Of a stretch of 33,952 nucleotides of DNA, positions 1-8,436 are shown one piece after another; within the stretch, counting starts at the first letter, position 1; each line of letters starts with the position of its first letter. Origin of the DNA: Bacteroides sp. GTDB taxonomy: Bacteria > Bacteroidota > Bacteroidia > Bacteroidales > Bacteroidaceae. Under the pieces are notes generated by a model that was given only the letters and a program-made list of their open reading frames with translations, did no database searches and had not been told where the DNA came from. A program made the position numbers and the translations under genes. Where the stretch lies: contig JASLCG010000114.1 in the NCBI GenBank assembly GCA_030151885.1, positions 1 to 33,952 of the forward strand. The letters are read 5' to 3'.

Positions 1-1311
1 ATTAGATACATATATTGGTATATAGGTTGCTTCTTCATTTTGAGAGCTACTTGTTTTTAATATAAATCGACCAAGATCTTCAGCTACAAAATCTATATTA
101 TCAATGACTTCAGTTTCATAATTATTAAATGGTAGGTTTTTAATAACTTTTTCTTTTGTAAACTTTGTATGTCTTAGAATAAACTGCTCATTTATAATAC
201 TATCTTGTAGATTAATAATGTTAGAATTAACTCGATATAAAGCTATTTTAAACTCGCTAGTATTTGTATATTTTATTGATTTTATAAATTTATAATCAGG
301 ATAGGCTTTTTGTTCAACTTTAAGTTCTAATGAAGGAGCTTTAATAGAAGCAATTGTGTTTTTAAGTAAAGCAATACGTTTATACTTAGGATATTTGTGC
401 AAATACTCTTCGCATATTTGTTTAGCTTCTACCTTGCCGCCTACCTGCCTAATTAAATAATTACTTAGACTGTTAACGGCCTCTACAACAACAGGTAAGT
501 GCGAGTATATCTTTATATACTCTCTCAACTTACTAATTCTATCTTCGTTAGAGAGCGCAGGATGTAAGTCTATGACATAAAAATCTATTACAGCAATTGC
601 AAGTTCATTAGACTGATATACTTCCTTAGTTTTATCTATTAGTGTCTTCAGTTCATTAAACCTATTATCAAGATCTATGTAATATGGAGTAGATTGTAAT
701 CTGTTTACAACAGAGAAGAAGAGGACATGATATAAATCATTATTAAACACTTCTCCAAAATTAGACCCTTCGATTAAAGGTTGATACTCTTTAGACTTCG
801 CCTTAAGTAGAGCTGCTTCATTTATAAATATATCCTGTAAGTGTTGAGATATTTTTCTTTTAAACTGATTCATAGACCAAAGCATTAAATCTGTCGAGAC
901 ACTGTCTGCATCTGCTAGGTCTGTCCTATCACTAAAGATATACCTATTATAGTTTACAAAGTCAATATACTTACTCACTAATAAGAAGTTCAAGACAGCT
1001 AATTCTGCCTCATCAGAAGTATTGGTTAATAGAACTTCCATTTCTTTAATATCATCTTGTGCTTTGGAGAATCCTGTATTTTGAGCTATTTCATCGGATA
1101 TTAGCTGTGCTTTAATATAATGTCCAAAACCTTTAGACTTATCCTTAGCAGCTTTGTTTTTTATATTATCCAATAAAGATAGAGTAGTTTTAGCCTCATT
1201 TTTAGCCATTGAGTCGTCTACTTTCTTCCATAGTCTTGGATAGGAGTCACTAAAAGACATTGTTATTAGTGCAAAGACTATTGCAACTATAATTGATACT
1301 CTTCTTTTCAT
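1..1311 (-). CDS. Alpha-2-macroglobulin-like protein, N-terminal part (runs off left edge)
   Basis: This reading frame is open for 437 codons from an ATG at 1309-1311 to the left edge, with no stop, so the C-terminal part is missing. It starts with a signal peptide (MKRR, then a hydrophobic stretch to about residue 20, no lipobox cysteine). The mature start SYPRLWKKVDDSMAKNE and the following helical, tetratricopeptide-like region resemble the N-terminal part of the very large (about 1,800-1,900 residue) Bacteroidetes alpha-2-macroglobulin family. From about residue 340 the sequence changes to beta-rich text (LELKVEQKAYPDYKF, then KYTNTSEFKIALYRV) as expected for the first macroglobulin domains. 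The family is thought to act as envelope-located protease traps. The bait region and any thioester motif would lie outside the window, so the type cannot be determined. The family call rests on remembered sequence style, not on a search. Confidence 0.7.
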   Translation of the reverse strand, partial: MKRRVSIIVAIVFALITMSFSDSYPRLWKKVDDSMAKNEAKTTLSLLDNIKNKAAKDKSKGFGHYIKAQLISDEIAQNTGFSKAQDDIKEMEVLLTNTSDEAELAVLNFLLVSKYIDFVNYNRYIFSDRTDLADADSVSTDLMLWSMNQFKRKISQHLQDIFINEAALLKAKSKEYQPLIEGSNFGEVFNNDLYHVLFFSVVNRLQSTPYYIDLDNRFNELKTLIDKTKEVYQSNELAIAVIDFYVIDLHPALSNEDRISKLREYIKIYSHLPVVVEAVNSLSNYLIRQVGGKVEAKQICEEYLHKYPKYKRIALLKNTIASIKAPSLELKVEQKAYPDYKFIKSIKYTNTSEFKIALYRVNSNIINLQDSIINEQFILRHTKFTKEKVIKNLPFNNYETEVIDNIDFVAEDLGRFILKTSSSQNEEATYIPIYVSN

Positions 1312-1386
1312 AATGGTATATTTAACAGTCTAATTTCATTTTTCTTTACAACCCACATGGCAGGTGTTTTAATATATCTAACATAC

Positions 1387-1438
1387 ATAATAGAAAACCC
1401 AAAAAGGAATATATATTCCTTTTTGGGTTTTCTATTAT
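1387..1438. terminator. 52-bp perfect palindrome, bidirectional terminator between pepD and the macroglobulin gene
   Basis: The two 26-bp arms are exact reverse complements around 1412/1413 (left arm ATAATAGAAAACCCAAAAAG followed by GAATAT). Each arm carries a GGG/CCC block and ends in a T-rich run on its 3' side (TTTTTGGGTTTTCTATTAT). It lies 12 bp past the pepD stop on the minus strand, where a terminator is expected. There is almost no loop, so the middle of the helix would open. Confidence 0.75.
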
Positions 1439-1450
1439 ATTTTATTAAGA

Positions 1451-2908
1451 TTACTTAGTAGGAGCCAATTCAAGAGCATAAACTAGTAGCTCATAAAACT
1501 TCTCTACAGATGCAATATGCACTCTTTCATTAGGAGAGTGTGGAGACTCTAAAGTAGGTCCAAACGAAATCATATCTAGGCCTGGAATAATAGCACCTAT
1601 GATACCACACTCTAAGCCTGCATGAATAACATTTACGTGAGGCTCTCTATTAAACAGTTTATGATACGCCTCTTTCATAGCATGTAGAATTGGTGAATCC
1701 ACATTTGGTTCCCATCCAGAATAAGCTCCAGACATTTCTACTTTCATACCAGCCATTCCAAAACAAGATTCAATCTGAGTACTTAAATACTCTTTCATAC
1801 TATCACTTGAACTTCGTACTAGGAATTGTACAGAAGCCTTATCATTGTCAATAGATATTATAGCCATATTAGAAGATGTTTCAACAATATCTAACATTGT
1901 TGGAATCATTCTTGAAACACCGTTATGACAAGCAAAAATTGCAGATACTAGGTTATCTTGTATATCTTCAGGAACAATACCTGATGGTAGAGCAACTTCT
2001 TTAATATACATTTTAATTGGAGTCTCTATAACACCAAACTCTTCATTAAATAGTTTTTCGCAATACTCTACTAAACCTTTTAACTCTTCTAGATTATCTT
2101 TTGGTAAAGTTAGTACCACTTTAGCCTCTCTTGGAATAGCATTTCGCATGTTTCCACCATGCCAAGAAGCTAATCTAGCTTCGTAAGAAGCAATCGCTTC
2201 TCTAACAAATCGAACAAGCAACTTATTAGCATTTGCTCTACCAGAGTTAATCTCCATTCCAGAGTGGCCACCTCTAAGTCCCTTTAGTTCAATCTCTACA
2301 GCTATATCTGAACTTTCTGGTTCAACTGCTTTATATTGCATAGATGCGGTCACATCTACACCTCCAGCGCAACCAATAAATAAGTCTCCTTCTGATTCTG
2401 AATCCAAATTCAATAGTATTTCACCTTTAAGAGAGTCTTGTTTTAAACCAAACGCTCCAAACATTCCTGTTTCTTCGTCATCAGTTATCAAGACTTCAAG
2501 AGGTCCATGCTTAATATTTTTATCTTGTAATACAGCCATTGCTGCAGCAACCCCCATACCATTATCAGCACCAAGAGTAGTTCCGTTTGCTCTAACCCAC
2601 TCTCCATCTATTACAGTTTCAATAGGATCCTTTACGAAATCATGGACTTTATCATTGTTTTTTTGAGGAACCATATCCATGTGTCCTTGTAAAGTTACAG
2701 TTTTTCTATTTTCCATACCAGGAGTAGCTGGTTTACGAATTATAACATTACCTGCTTCATCTGAATATGACTCTAGTCCTAAATCTTTCCCGAACTTCAC
2801 TAAAAATTCACGCACTTGTGTAGTGTGTCCTGATGGGCGTGGTATTTGCGTTAAAGCATAAAAGCTTTTCCAAACAGCTTCTGGTTGTAATGATAGTATT
2901 GTTTTCAT
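1451..2908 (-). CDS. pepD: Aminoacyl-histidine dipeptidase (M20 peptidase, PepD)
   Basis: This is a zinc peptidase of the M20 family that cleaves Xaa-His dipeptides such as carnosine in the cytoplasm. At 485 residues it has the normal PepD length. Metal and catalytic motifs are visible: LQGHMDMV (His76, Asp78), LGADNGMG (Asp115), TDDEETGMFGA (Glu145/Glu146), NLDSE (Asp169) and a late SPHSPNE (His457). The N-terminal LQPEAVWKSFYALTQIPRPSG is typical of PepD. The ATG overlaps the stop of the upstream membrane-protein gene by 4 bp (ATGA), so the two are translationally coupled and cotranscribed, although the functions have no obvious link. It is followed by the 52-bp palindromic terminator. Confidence 0.93.
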   Translation of the reverse strand: MKTILSLQPEAVWKSFYALTQIPRPSGHTTQVREFLVKFGKDLGLESYSDEAGNVIIRKPATPGMENRKTVTLQGHMDMVPQKNNDKVHDFVKDPIETVIDGEWVRANGTTLGADNGMGVAAAMAVLQDKNIKHGPLEVLITDDEETGMFGAFGLKQDSLKGEILLNLDSESEGDLFIGCAGGVDVTASMQYKAVEPESSDIAVEIELKGLRGGHSGMEINSGRANANKLLVRFVREAIASYEARLASWHGGNMRNAIPREAKVVLTLPKDNLEELKGLVEYCEKLFNEEFGVIETPIKMYIKEVALPSGIVPEDIQDNLVSAIFACHNGVSRMIPTMLDIVETSSNMAIISIDNDKASVQFLVRSSSDSMKEYLSTQIESCFGMAGMKVEMSGAYSGWEPNVDSPILHAMKEAYHKLFNREPHVNVIHAGLECGIIGAIIPGLDMISFGPTLESPHSPNERVHIASVEKFYELLVYALELAPTK

Positions 2909-3894
2909 CTTTCTTGGTTTTTATTGGATATTAGCAAAGCTAAAGATCCATAGATTCCTAACAAAATTACTAAAAACGATTGGATAGTATGCACAATTAA
3001 TGCAAATATTCTAGCATTTGTCTCGTCAACTCCATATAATAATAACATTGTGATTATTGCAAAGTGCCATGGTCCTGCACCATTAGGTGTTGGAACAATT
3101 ACAGCAATACTTCCAACAATAAATAGTACCATACCAGCAGTAAATCCTAACTCGGAAGTGAAAGAAAAACAATAAAAAGTAAGATAGAAGTGTAAGTAAT
3201 AACAAGTCCACATTAAGACAGTATACAACACATATAGCCAACTTTTAGATTTCATTTCTCTTAACGCAGAAAAACCTAGCCACATATTATGACCAACATT
3301 CTTAACTTTGCTTAGTAAGGAGAAGCGCTTTACTATAAATCCTATTATAGTAAATAATAAAATTCCTCCTACAATTAAATAAAGAAAAGCCATAGAGTTT
3401 AAGGAGGGTATTCTATAACCAGTTTCGTAAAAAAAAGATTTAAACAGAGGTAGTTGCAAAGTAACAGTAAAACTAGTTAGTATTAAAATACAAAGGGTAT
3501 CTATAAACCTTTCAGCAACAACACTTCCTAAAGATGTAGAAAAGGGTATCTGACTATATTTTTTTAAAACTCCACAACGAGACAACTCTCCAATTCGAGG
3601 AATTAACATGTTGGTAAAATAAGATATAAATATAGCGTTTACACAGTTATTTTTAGATGGTTTAACTCCTAGCGGGAGTAAAGCTAACTGCCACCTTAAA
3701 CCTCTAATAATATGACTCAATACCCCAAAAATCAGTGAAATAAACATCCAACTCCACTTAGTTCCACTCGTCAGTAATGCCCAAACTTCTGAAAAATCAA
3801 AATCTCTATAAATCCAATAGATAATTGCAATGCCTAAAGTAAATGCTATAATAAACTGATATAATCGTTGTCGCCTTATTGTATCCTTTTCCAT
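2905..3894 (-). CDS. Flippase-like integral membrane protein (LPG synthase TM / UPF0104 family)
   Basis: This 329-residue polytopic membrane protein has about eight hydrophobic segments (around 13-28, 47-62, 84-98, 128-147, 168-188, 218-245, 252-270, 277-290 and 297-322). Conserved-looking loops IPRIGELSRCGVL (98-110) and VPTPNGAGPWHF (267-278) match the family related to the transmembrane domain of lysyl-phosphatidylglycerol synthase (UPF0104, YbhN-like). These proteins are proposed to flip lipids or lipid-linked molecules. There is no C-terminal aminoacyl-transferase domain, so lysinylation of lipid is not expected. It is first in an operon with pepD (4-bp overlap). A -7-like box (TAGTTTTG on the minus strand at 3912-3919) lies just upstream. 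The exact substrate is unknown. Confidence 0.82.
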   Translation of the reverse strand: MEKDTIRRQRLYQFIIAFTLGIAIIYWIYRDFDFSEVWALLTSGTKWSWMFISLIFGVLSHIIRGLRWQLALLPLGVKPSKNNCVNAIFISYFTNMLIPRIGELSRCGVLKKYSQIPFSTSLGSVVAERFIDTLCILILTSFTVTLQLPLFKSFFYETGYRIPSLNSMAFLYLIVGGILLFTIIGFIVKRFSLLSKVKNVGHNMWLGFSALREMKSKSWLYVLYTVLMWTCYYLHFYLTFYCFSFTSELGFTAGMVLFIVGSIAVIVPTPNGAGPWHFAIITMLLLYGVDETNARIFALIVHTIQSFLVILLGIYGSLALLISNKNQER

Positions 3895-3911
3895 AACTAA
3901 TATTATTACAG

Positions 3912-3919
3912 CAAAACTA
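3912..3919 (-). promoter_or_regulatory. Putative -7 box for the flippase-like gene and pepD
   Basis: The minus strand reads TAGTTTTG, matching the Bacteroidetes -7 consensus TAnnTTTG, 17 bp upstream of the ATG. No clear -33 box is seen, and a start site here leaves only a short leader. Confidence 0.4.
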
Positions 3920-4057
3920 GCTATTTTAGTCGTTATACTACACTTTATTACCGCTCTTTAAACATTTAATTTTAAGAAGCATGACAGAAAACTCTTTAAA
4001 AAGATAAAATTATTATAGAATAAGGTATGTTTCGTTAAGAATTGGGCTGAATTAGCC

Positions 4058-4065
4058 TATCTTTG
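4058..4065 (+). promoter_or_regulatory. Putative -7 box for rsmA-mgtE
   Basis: TATCTTTG matches TAnnTTTG and lies 28 bp upstream of the rsmA ATG. The -33 region has only a weak TTCG at 4031-4034. Confidence 0.5.
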
Positions 4066-4093
4066 CAAACGATATAAATTTAGAATTTAATTA

Positions 4094-4894
4094 ATGAATT
4101 TAGTAAGGCCCAAAAAATTCTTAGGACAACATTTCCTAAAAGACTTAAAGATAGCAGAAGATATTGCTAACACTGTAGATACTATACCTAGTCTTCCTGT
4201 ATTAGAGGTAGGCCCTGGGATGGGTGTACTTACTCAGTTTCTGCTTAAAAAGGATAGACCTATAAAAGTTATTGACCTTGATACTGAATCTATTGAATAC
4301 CTCCATACAGAGTTTTCAGAACTAGAAGGAGATATTATTGAAGGAGACTTTTTAAAAATGGATTTAAACACCTTATTTGATGGTAAGCCTTTCGTTTTAA
4401 CAGGTAACTATCCATATAATATTTCAAGTCAAATATTCTTCAAAATGCTAGATTACAAAGAACTCATACCTCTTTGTACTGGAATGATTCAAAAAGAAGT
4501 TGCTGAACGTATAGCATCTAAACCTGGAAAAAAGGCATACGGAATATTATCGGTCTTAATCCAGGCCTTCTATGATGTTGAATATCTATTTACCGTTAGC
4601 GAGAATGTTTTCAACCCACCTCCTAAGGTAAAGAGTGCTGTCATTAGGATGACAAGAAACAACACAAAGAACCTAGCTTGTGATGAAAAGCTTTTTAAAA
4701 GTGTAATCAAAACAACTTTTAATCAGCGCCGAAAAACTTTAAGAAATTCGATTAAACCTATTCTTGGAAAAGACTCAGAAGTAACAAAATTAGATATTTT
4801 TCAAAAAAGACCTGAACAGTTAAGTGTCGAGGAGTTTGTTTATATAACCAATCTCGTTGAAAAAGAGCTTTTTCAAAATAACCGTAAAGAATAA
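4094..4894 (+). CDS. rsmA: 16S rRNA (adenine1518-N6/adenine1519-N6)-dimethyltransferase RsmA (KsgA)
   Basis: The enzyme dimethylates two adjacent adenines in the 3' hairpin of 16S rRNA during late 30S assembly, using S-adenosylmethionine. The 266-residue length is normal. Visible motifs are KKFLGQHFL (7-15), the SAM-binding LEVGPGMGVLT (37-47), and the catalytic GNYPYNISS (104-112, NxPY type), followed by FNPPPKVKSAVIR and FNQRRKTLRN in the C-terminal domain. It is first in an operon with mgtE (27-bp gap, no terminator between) and divergent from the flippase-like gene. The Tyr in place of the usual Leu in NLPY is, as far as I recall, common in Bacteroidetes. Confidence 0.95.
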   Translation: MNLVRPKKFLGQHFLKDLKIAEDIANTVDTIPSLPVLEVGPGMGVLTQFLLKKDRPIKVIDLDTESIEYLHTEFSELEGDIIEGDFLKMDLNTLFDGKPFVLTGNYPYNISSQIFFKMLDYKELIPLCTGMIQKEVAERIASKPGKKAYGILSVLIQAFYDVEYLFTVSENVFNPPPKVKSAVIRMTRNNTKNLACDEKLFKSVIKTTFNQRRKTLRNSIKPILGKDSEVTKLDIFQKRPEQLSVEEFVYITNLVEKELFQNNRKE

Positions 4895-4921
4895 GTAGAA
4901 AATCTAAAATAGAAATAAGTC

Positions 4922-6262
4922 GTGAATATAAATCAAGATTTTACAGCCAGCATAAGAGCATTAATCAAAGGCAAAGAGCTACCTAAACTTAAAGAGGAAC
5001 TTATAAAACTTCACCCTGCAGATATTGCAGAGTTAATGAAAGATTTATCACAATCTGAAGCAAAGGATATTTATAGACTGCTAGATAATGAACTAGCCGC
5101 AGATGTATTAGTGGAGATGGATGAAGATCTTAGAAAAGATTTTCTAGAACTTCTTCCAGCATCAACCATTGCAACCCGCTTTATTGACCATATGGATACA
5201 GATGACGCAGTAGACTTAATGCGTGATCTAGATATAAAAAAGCAAGATGAAGTACTTTCTTTACTCGATGATGTTGAACAAGCTGGAGATATTGTAGACT
5301 TATTGAAATATGATGAGCATACTGCTGGTGGATTGATGACAACCGAAATGGTTATTGTCAACGAAAACTTAAGTATGCCAGAATGCTTGAAAGAAATGAG
5401 ACTTCAAGCTGAAGAGCTGGACGAAATTCACTATGTATATGTTATTGATAACGATGACAGATTACAAGGTGTATTTCCACTTAAGAAAGTTATTACATCA
5501 CCCTCTGTTTCGAAAGTTAAACATGTAATGAAAAAAGACCCTATCTCTGTGAAGGTAGATACATCTACTGATGAGGTAGCCCAAATCATTGAAAAATATG
5601 ACTTGGTTGCTCTTCCTGTTATTGATAGTATTGGTAGGCTTGTTGGGATTGTTACTGTGGATGACGTTATGGATAAAATACGTGAACAAGCAGAAAAAGA
5701 TTATCAATTAGCCTCTGGTCTTTCACAAGATGTTGAAACTGATGATAATATTTTAAAACAAACTAAAGCCAGATTACCTTGGTTATTAATAGGGATGATA
5801 GGTGGAATGGGAAACTCCGTTCTTATTGAGGGTTTTGAATCTACACTTACTACAGAAATGTCTTACTATATCCCCCTAATTGGAGGAACAGGGGGTAACG
5901 TCGGAACCCAATCATCAGCCCTTGTTGTACAAGGATTAGCAAATAGCTCTTTAGATTCTAAAGAAACTGTTAAGCAAGTTGCTAAAGAATCTGTTGTGGC
6001 ACTGGTTAATGCTACTATTATATCTCTTCTAGTATATATATTTAACTTGTTCCGCTTTGGACCAACAGCAGTTATCACTTACTCGGTATCATTGAGTTTG
6101 TTTTCTGTTGTTATGTTCGCCTCTATTTTTGGAACAATAGTACCTATGACTCTAGAAAAACTTAAAATAGACCCTGCGATTGCTACAGGACCATTTATTG
6201 CAATTACTAACGATATTGTTGGTATGATGTTCTATATGTTCTTAACAAAACTACTATCTTAG
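4922..6262 (+). CDS. mgtE: Magnesium transporter MgtE
   Basis: This Mg2+-selective channel sits in the inner membrane and is gated by cytoplasmic Mg2+. At 446 residues it has the standard layout: an N-terminal helical MgtE_N superhelix (about 10-130, with repeats such as LHPADIAELM and LLPASTIATRF), a CBS-domain pair (about 135-255, MTTEMVIVNENLSMPECL and MKKDPISVKVDTSTDEV), a linker helix, and a C-terminal pore domain (about 280-446) with the conserved GGTGGNVGTQSSALVVQGLA. The start is GTG at 4922: an in-frame TAA lies two codons upstream and the next ATG would cut into the N domain. It follows rsmA closely and is probably cotranscribed. No M-box-like leader is seen. Confidence 0.95.
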   Translation: MNINQDFTASIRALIKGKELPKLKEELIKLHPADIAELMKDLSQSEAKDIYRLLDNELAADVLVEMDEDLRKDFLELLPASTIATRFIDHMDTDDAVDLMRDLDIKKQDEVLSLLDDVEQAGDIVDLLKYDEHTAGGLMTTEMVIVNENLSMPECLKEMRLQAEELDEIHYVYVIDNDDRLQGVFPLKKVITSPSVSKVKHVMKKDPISVKVDTSTDEVAQIIEKYDLVALPVIDSIGRLVGIVTVDDVMDKIREQAEKDYQLASGLSQDVETDDNILKQTKARLPWLLIGMIGGMGNSVLIEGFESTLTTEMSYYIPLIGGTGGNVGTQSSALVVQGLANSSLDSKETVKQVAKESVVALVNATIISLLVYIFNLFRFGPTAVITYSVSLSLFSVVMFASIFGTIVPMTLEKLKIDPAIATGPFIAITNDIVGMMFYMFLTKLLS

Positions 6263-6325
6263 GAAGATTAATAAATTAATATTATAGCTAAAAACAAACA
6301 TCACTTATTTCTAATATTAATAACG

Positions 6326-8134
6326 ATGGATTTTCAAGAAATGGAAGAAGCTTTAAATACTACAAATTCTGAACAGACTAAAAAAGTCTTATCACCAGAA
6401 GGAAACTGCAAAGAGAGTGATACACTAACAACTAAACAAGATGTTATAGACAAACTAAACTCTCTATATGTAAATGCACAAGACACTAATAAACAAGAGT
6501 TAGATAGTTTACAACAACTTTATCATAAAATAGCATTTCAAGAGTTAGCTAATAAAAAAGCTGCTTTTCTTGAAGAGGGAGGGCTAGAAGAAGACTTTGT
6601 TCCTCCAATAGACGCATTAGATGAAGAGTTAAAAGCTATCGTTATTAAAATTAAAGATAAAAGAAAGAACATATTAGCTGAAGAAAACAAATTAAGAGCT
6701 GAGAATTTAAAAAAGAAAGAAGCTATAATAGAGCGTCTTAAAACACTTTTGGAAGCTCCAGATGAAGCAAACAACTCTTATGAAAAGTTCAAAGCCCTTC
6801 AAGAAGAATGGAATGAAATAAAACTGATTCCTCAGTCTGAAGCTAAAAGAGTTTGGAACACATACCACCTATACATTGAACAGTTTTACGATTTATTGAA
6901 GCTAAACAATGAATTTAGAGCTTATGATTTCAAAAAGAATCTTGAGCTAAAAAATGAACTTTGCACACTAGCTGAAGAGTTAGATAAAGAACCTAATATT
7001 ATTTCTGCATTTCACCAACTTCAAATATTCCATGAACAGTGGAGAGAGATTGGCCCTGTGTCAAAAGAGCTTAGAGAAGAAGTGTGGAGTAGATTTAAAG
7101 AGGCTTCAACCGTTATTAATAAAAAGCATCAAGAGTATTTTGATAATTTAAAAGAACAGGAAAATATTAATCTAGAGAAAAAGACATCTATTTGTACCTC
7201 TATTGAAAACATAAACTTAGAACAGTTACAATCTTCTTCTGACTGGGAAGAGATAACTCAAAAAGTATTAAACCTACAAGAAGAGTGGAAAACCATTGGG
7301 TTTACACCTAAAAAAGTAAATGGATTAATTTTTGATAGATTTAGAACAGCTTGTGATAAGTTCTTTGATGCTAAATCAGAGTTTTACAAAGATAAAAAGG
7401 AAAAAGTAGAACAAAGCATTCTAGAAAAAGAAGAGCTATGTAAAATTGCTGAAGAGAACCAAGATAGCAAAGATTGGAAAAAGACAACAGATTTATTTAT
7501 AGATCTACAAGATAAATGGAAAAAAACATATCCTATCTATAGAAAAAAATCTGATGAACTTTGGACTAGATTTAGTACTGCTTGTGACAAATTCTTTGAA
7601 GCTAGAAACAAAGAGCAAAAGAGCAAACATCAATTAGAATTAGACAATCTAAGTGCTAAGAATGAAGTTATTCAAAAAATTGAAAAACTTGTAAACTCTG
7701 AAGAACTAGCAAAAGATATTGATGCTGAAGTAAAAGAGCTTATTAAAGAGTGGAATACAATAGGTCATGTTCCTTATAAACAAAAAGACCTTGTGTATAA
7801 AAACTATAAGAGCTTAATCAATAAGCATTTTGACAATCTTAATAAAGGTATTGCTAAAAAGAAAATTAATGCATTTAAAGAGAGTGTTACAACAAAAGCT
7901 TCTGAAGGCAACAAACAAGACTTATCTAGAGAAAAGGAACGTCTAAATAGAAATATAAATAGACTTAAAAGTGACTTACAAACCTATGAGAATAATCTAG
8001 GTTTTTTAACCTTATCTTCTAAAAAAGGTAGTGCAGTTCTAAATGAGTTAAACAATAAGATGGGTCGTCTAAAAGACGAAATAAAATTATTAGAAAAGAA
8101 GGTTGAGATCTTAAATAAAGGGATTAAAAGCTAA
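6326..8134 (+). CDS. DUF349 domain protein, coiled-coil rich
   Basis: This 602-residue, highly charged, Lys/Glu-rich soluble protein contains several DUF349 repeats. The recurring signature is a W-x-x-I-G-x-V/T-P/S block followed by W-x-R-F and a C-D-K-F-F-like helix: WNEIKLIPQSEAKRVW, WREIGPVSKELREEVWSRF, WKTIGFTPKKVNGLIFDRF, WKKTYPIYRKKSDELWTRF and WNTIGHVPYKQKDLVY. The C-terminal 80 residues form a long coiled coil. Its molecular role is not established; DUF349 proteins are widespread in Bacteroidetes and also occur in actinobacteria and proteobacteria. It follows mgtE by 63 bp and ends at a strong terminator. There is no signal peptide, so it is probably cytoplasmic. Confidence 0.85.
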   Translation: MDFQEMEEALNTTNSEQTKKVLSPEGNCKESDTLTTKQDVIDKLNSLYVNAQDTNKQELDSLQQLYHKIAFQELANKKAAFLEEGGLEEDFVPPIDALDEELKAIVIKIKDKRKNILAEENKLRAENLKKKEAIIERLKTLLEAPDEANNSYEKFKALQEEWNEIKLIPQSEAKRVWNTYHLYIEQFYDLLKLNNEFRAYDFKKNLELKNELCTLAEELDKEPNIISAFHQLQIFHEQWREIGPVSKELREEVWSRFKEASTVINKKHQEYFDNLKEQENINLEKKTSICTSIENINLEQLQSSSDWEEITQKVLNLQEEWKTIGFTPKKVNGLIFDRFRTACDKFFDAKSEFYKDKKEKVEQSILEKEELCKIAEENQDSKDWKKTTDLFIDLQDKWKKTYPIYRKKSDELWTRFSTACDKFFEARNKEQKSKHQLELDNLSAKNEVIQKIEKLVNSEELAKDIDAEVKELIKEWNTIGHVPYKQKDLVYKNYKSLINKHFDNLNKGIAKKKINAFKESVTTKASEGNKQDLSREKERLNRNINRLKSDLQTYENNLGFLTLSSKKGSAVLNELNNKMGRLKDEIKLLEKKVEILNKGIKS

Positions 8135-8157
8135 TAATCTCAGATTACCATAATAAT

Positions 8158-8193
8158 AAAAGGGAAGTATATCATTGATATACTTCCCTTTTT
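8158..8193. terminator. Bidirectional terminator between the DUF349 gene and tRNA-Gln
   Basis: A 17-bp perfect inverted repeat (AAAAGGGAAGTATATCA, one base, then its complement) ends in TTTTT on the plus strand. On the minus strand it is followed by TTTTATTATTAT. It serves the DUF349 gene on plus and the tRNA on minus. Confidence 0.88.
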
Positions 8194-8194
8194 G

Positions 8195-8265
8195 TTGGGC
8201 TACTAGGACTCGAACCTAGAATGTCAGGACCAGAATCTGGCGTGTTACCATTACACCATAGCCCA
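8195..8265 (-). tRNA. tRNA-Gln (anticodon CTG)
   Basis: The minus strand folds as a 71-nt cloverleaf. The acceptor is TGGGCTA/TAGCCCA, the D arm GTGT/ACAC with AATGGTA loop, the anticodon loop TTCTGGT (anticodon CTG), the T arm CTAGG/CCTAG with TTCGAGT loop, and the discriminator A. CCA is not encoded. The anticodon stem CCAGA/CCTGA has mismatches at positions 27-43 (C-A) and 31-39 (A-C), which is unusual. A -7-like box (TATATTTG, minus strand, 8277-8284) lies directly upstream. Confidence 0.88.
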
Positions 8266-8276
8266 TTTTTATGGTG

Positions 8277-8284
8277 CAAATATA
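8277..8284 (-). promoter_or_regulatory. Putative -7 box for tRNA-Gln
   Basis: The minus strand reads TATATTTG (TAnnTTTG consensus), 11 bp before the first tRNA base, the distance expected for a start close to the mature 5' end. Confidence 0.6.
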
Positions 8285-8353
8285 CAATTTTTTTTATAAA
8301 GAGATAACTCAAGTAATAAAAATAAACTTATCAGTAGCTATTTTGTTTATAAC

Positions 8354-8408
8354 ACAATGATTTGAGTAAAAATAACTAAAGTTGAATTGCTTTTAGGCAA
8401 ATCATTGT
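8354..8408. repeat. 11-bp perfect inverted repeat upstream of rsfS-ftsH-cdsA
   Basis: ACAATGATTTG at 8354-8364 and its exact reverse complement CAAATCATTGT at 8398-8408 are separated by 33 bp. The right arm overlaps the putative -33 element of the rsfS promoter, so a protein binding both arms could act as a regulator. A 13-bp direct repeat AAACTTATCAGTA (8324-8336 and 8459-8471) flanks the same region. Apart from these and the promoter, the stretch 8266-8502 shows no gene. Confidence 0.6.
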
Positions 8409-8436
8409 ATTGATAAGAGAAATCAGTGTATATTTG
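8404..8436 (+). promoter_or_regulatory. Promoter of rsfS-ftsH-cdsA
   Basis: A -33-like ATTG (8404-8407) and a -7 box TATATTTG (8429-8436) are 21 bp apart, fitting the Bacteroidetes housekeeping promoter. The start site would be about 60 bp before rsfS. Confidence 0.6.
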
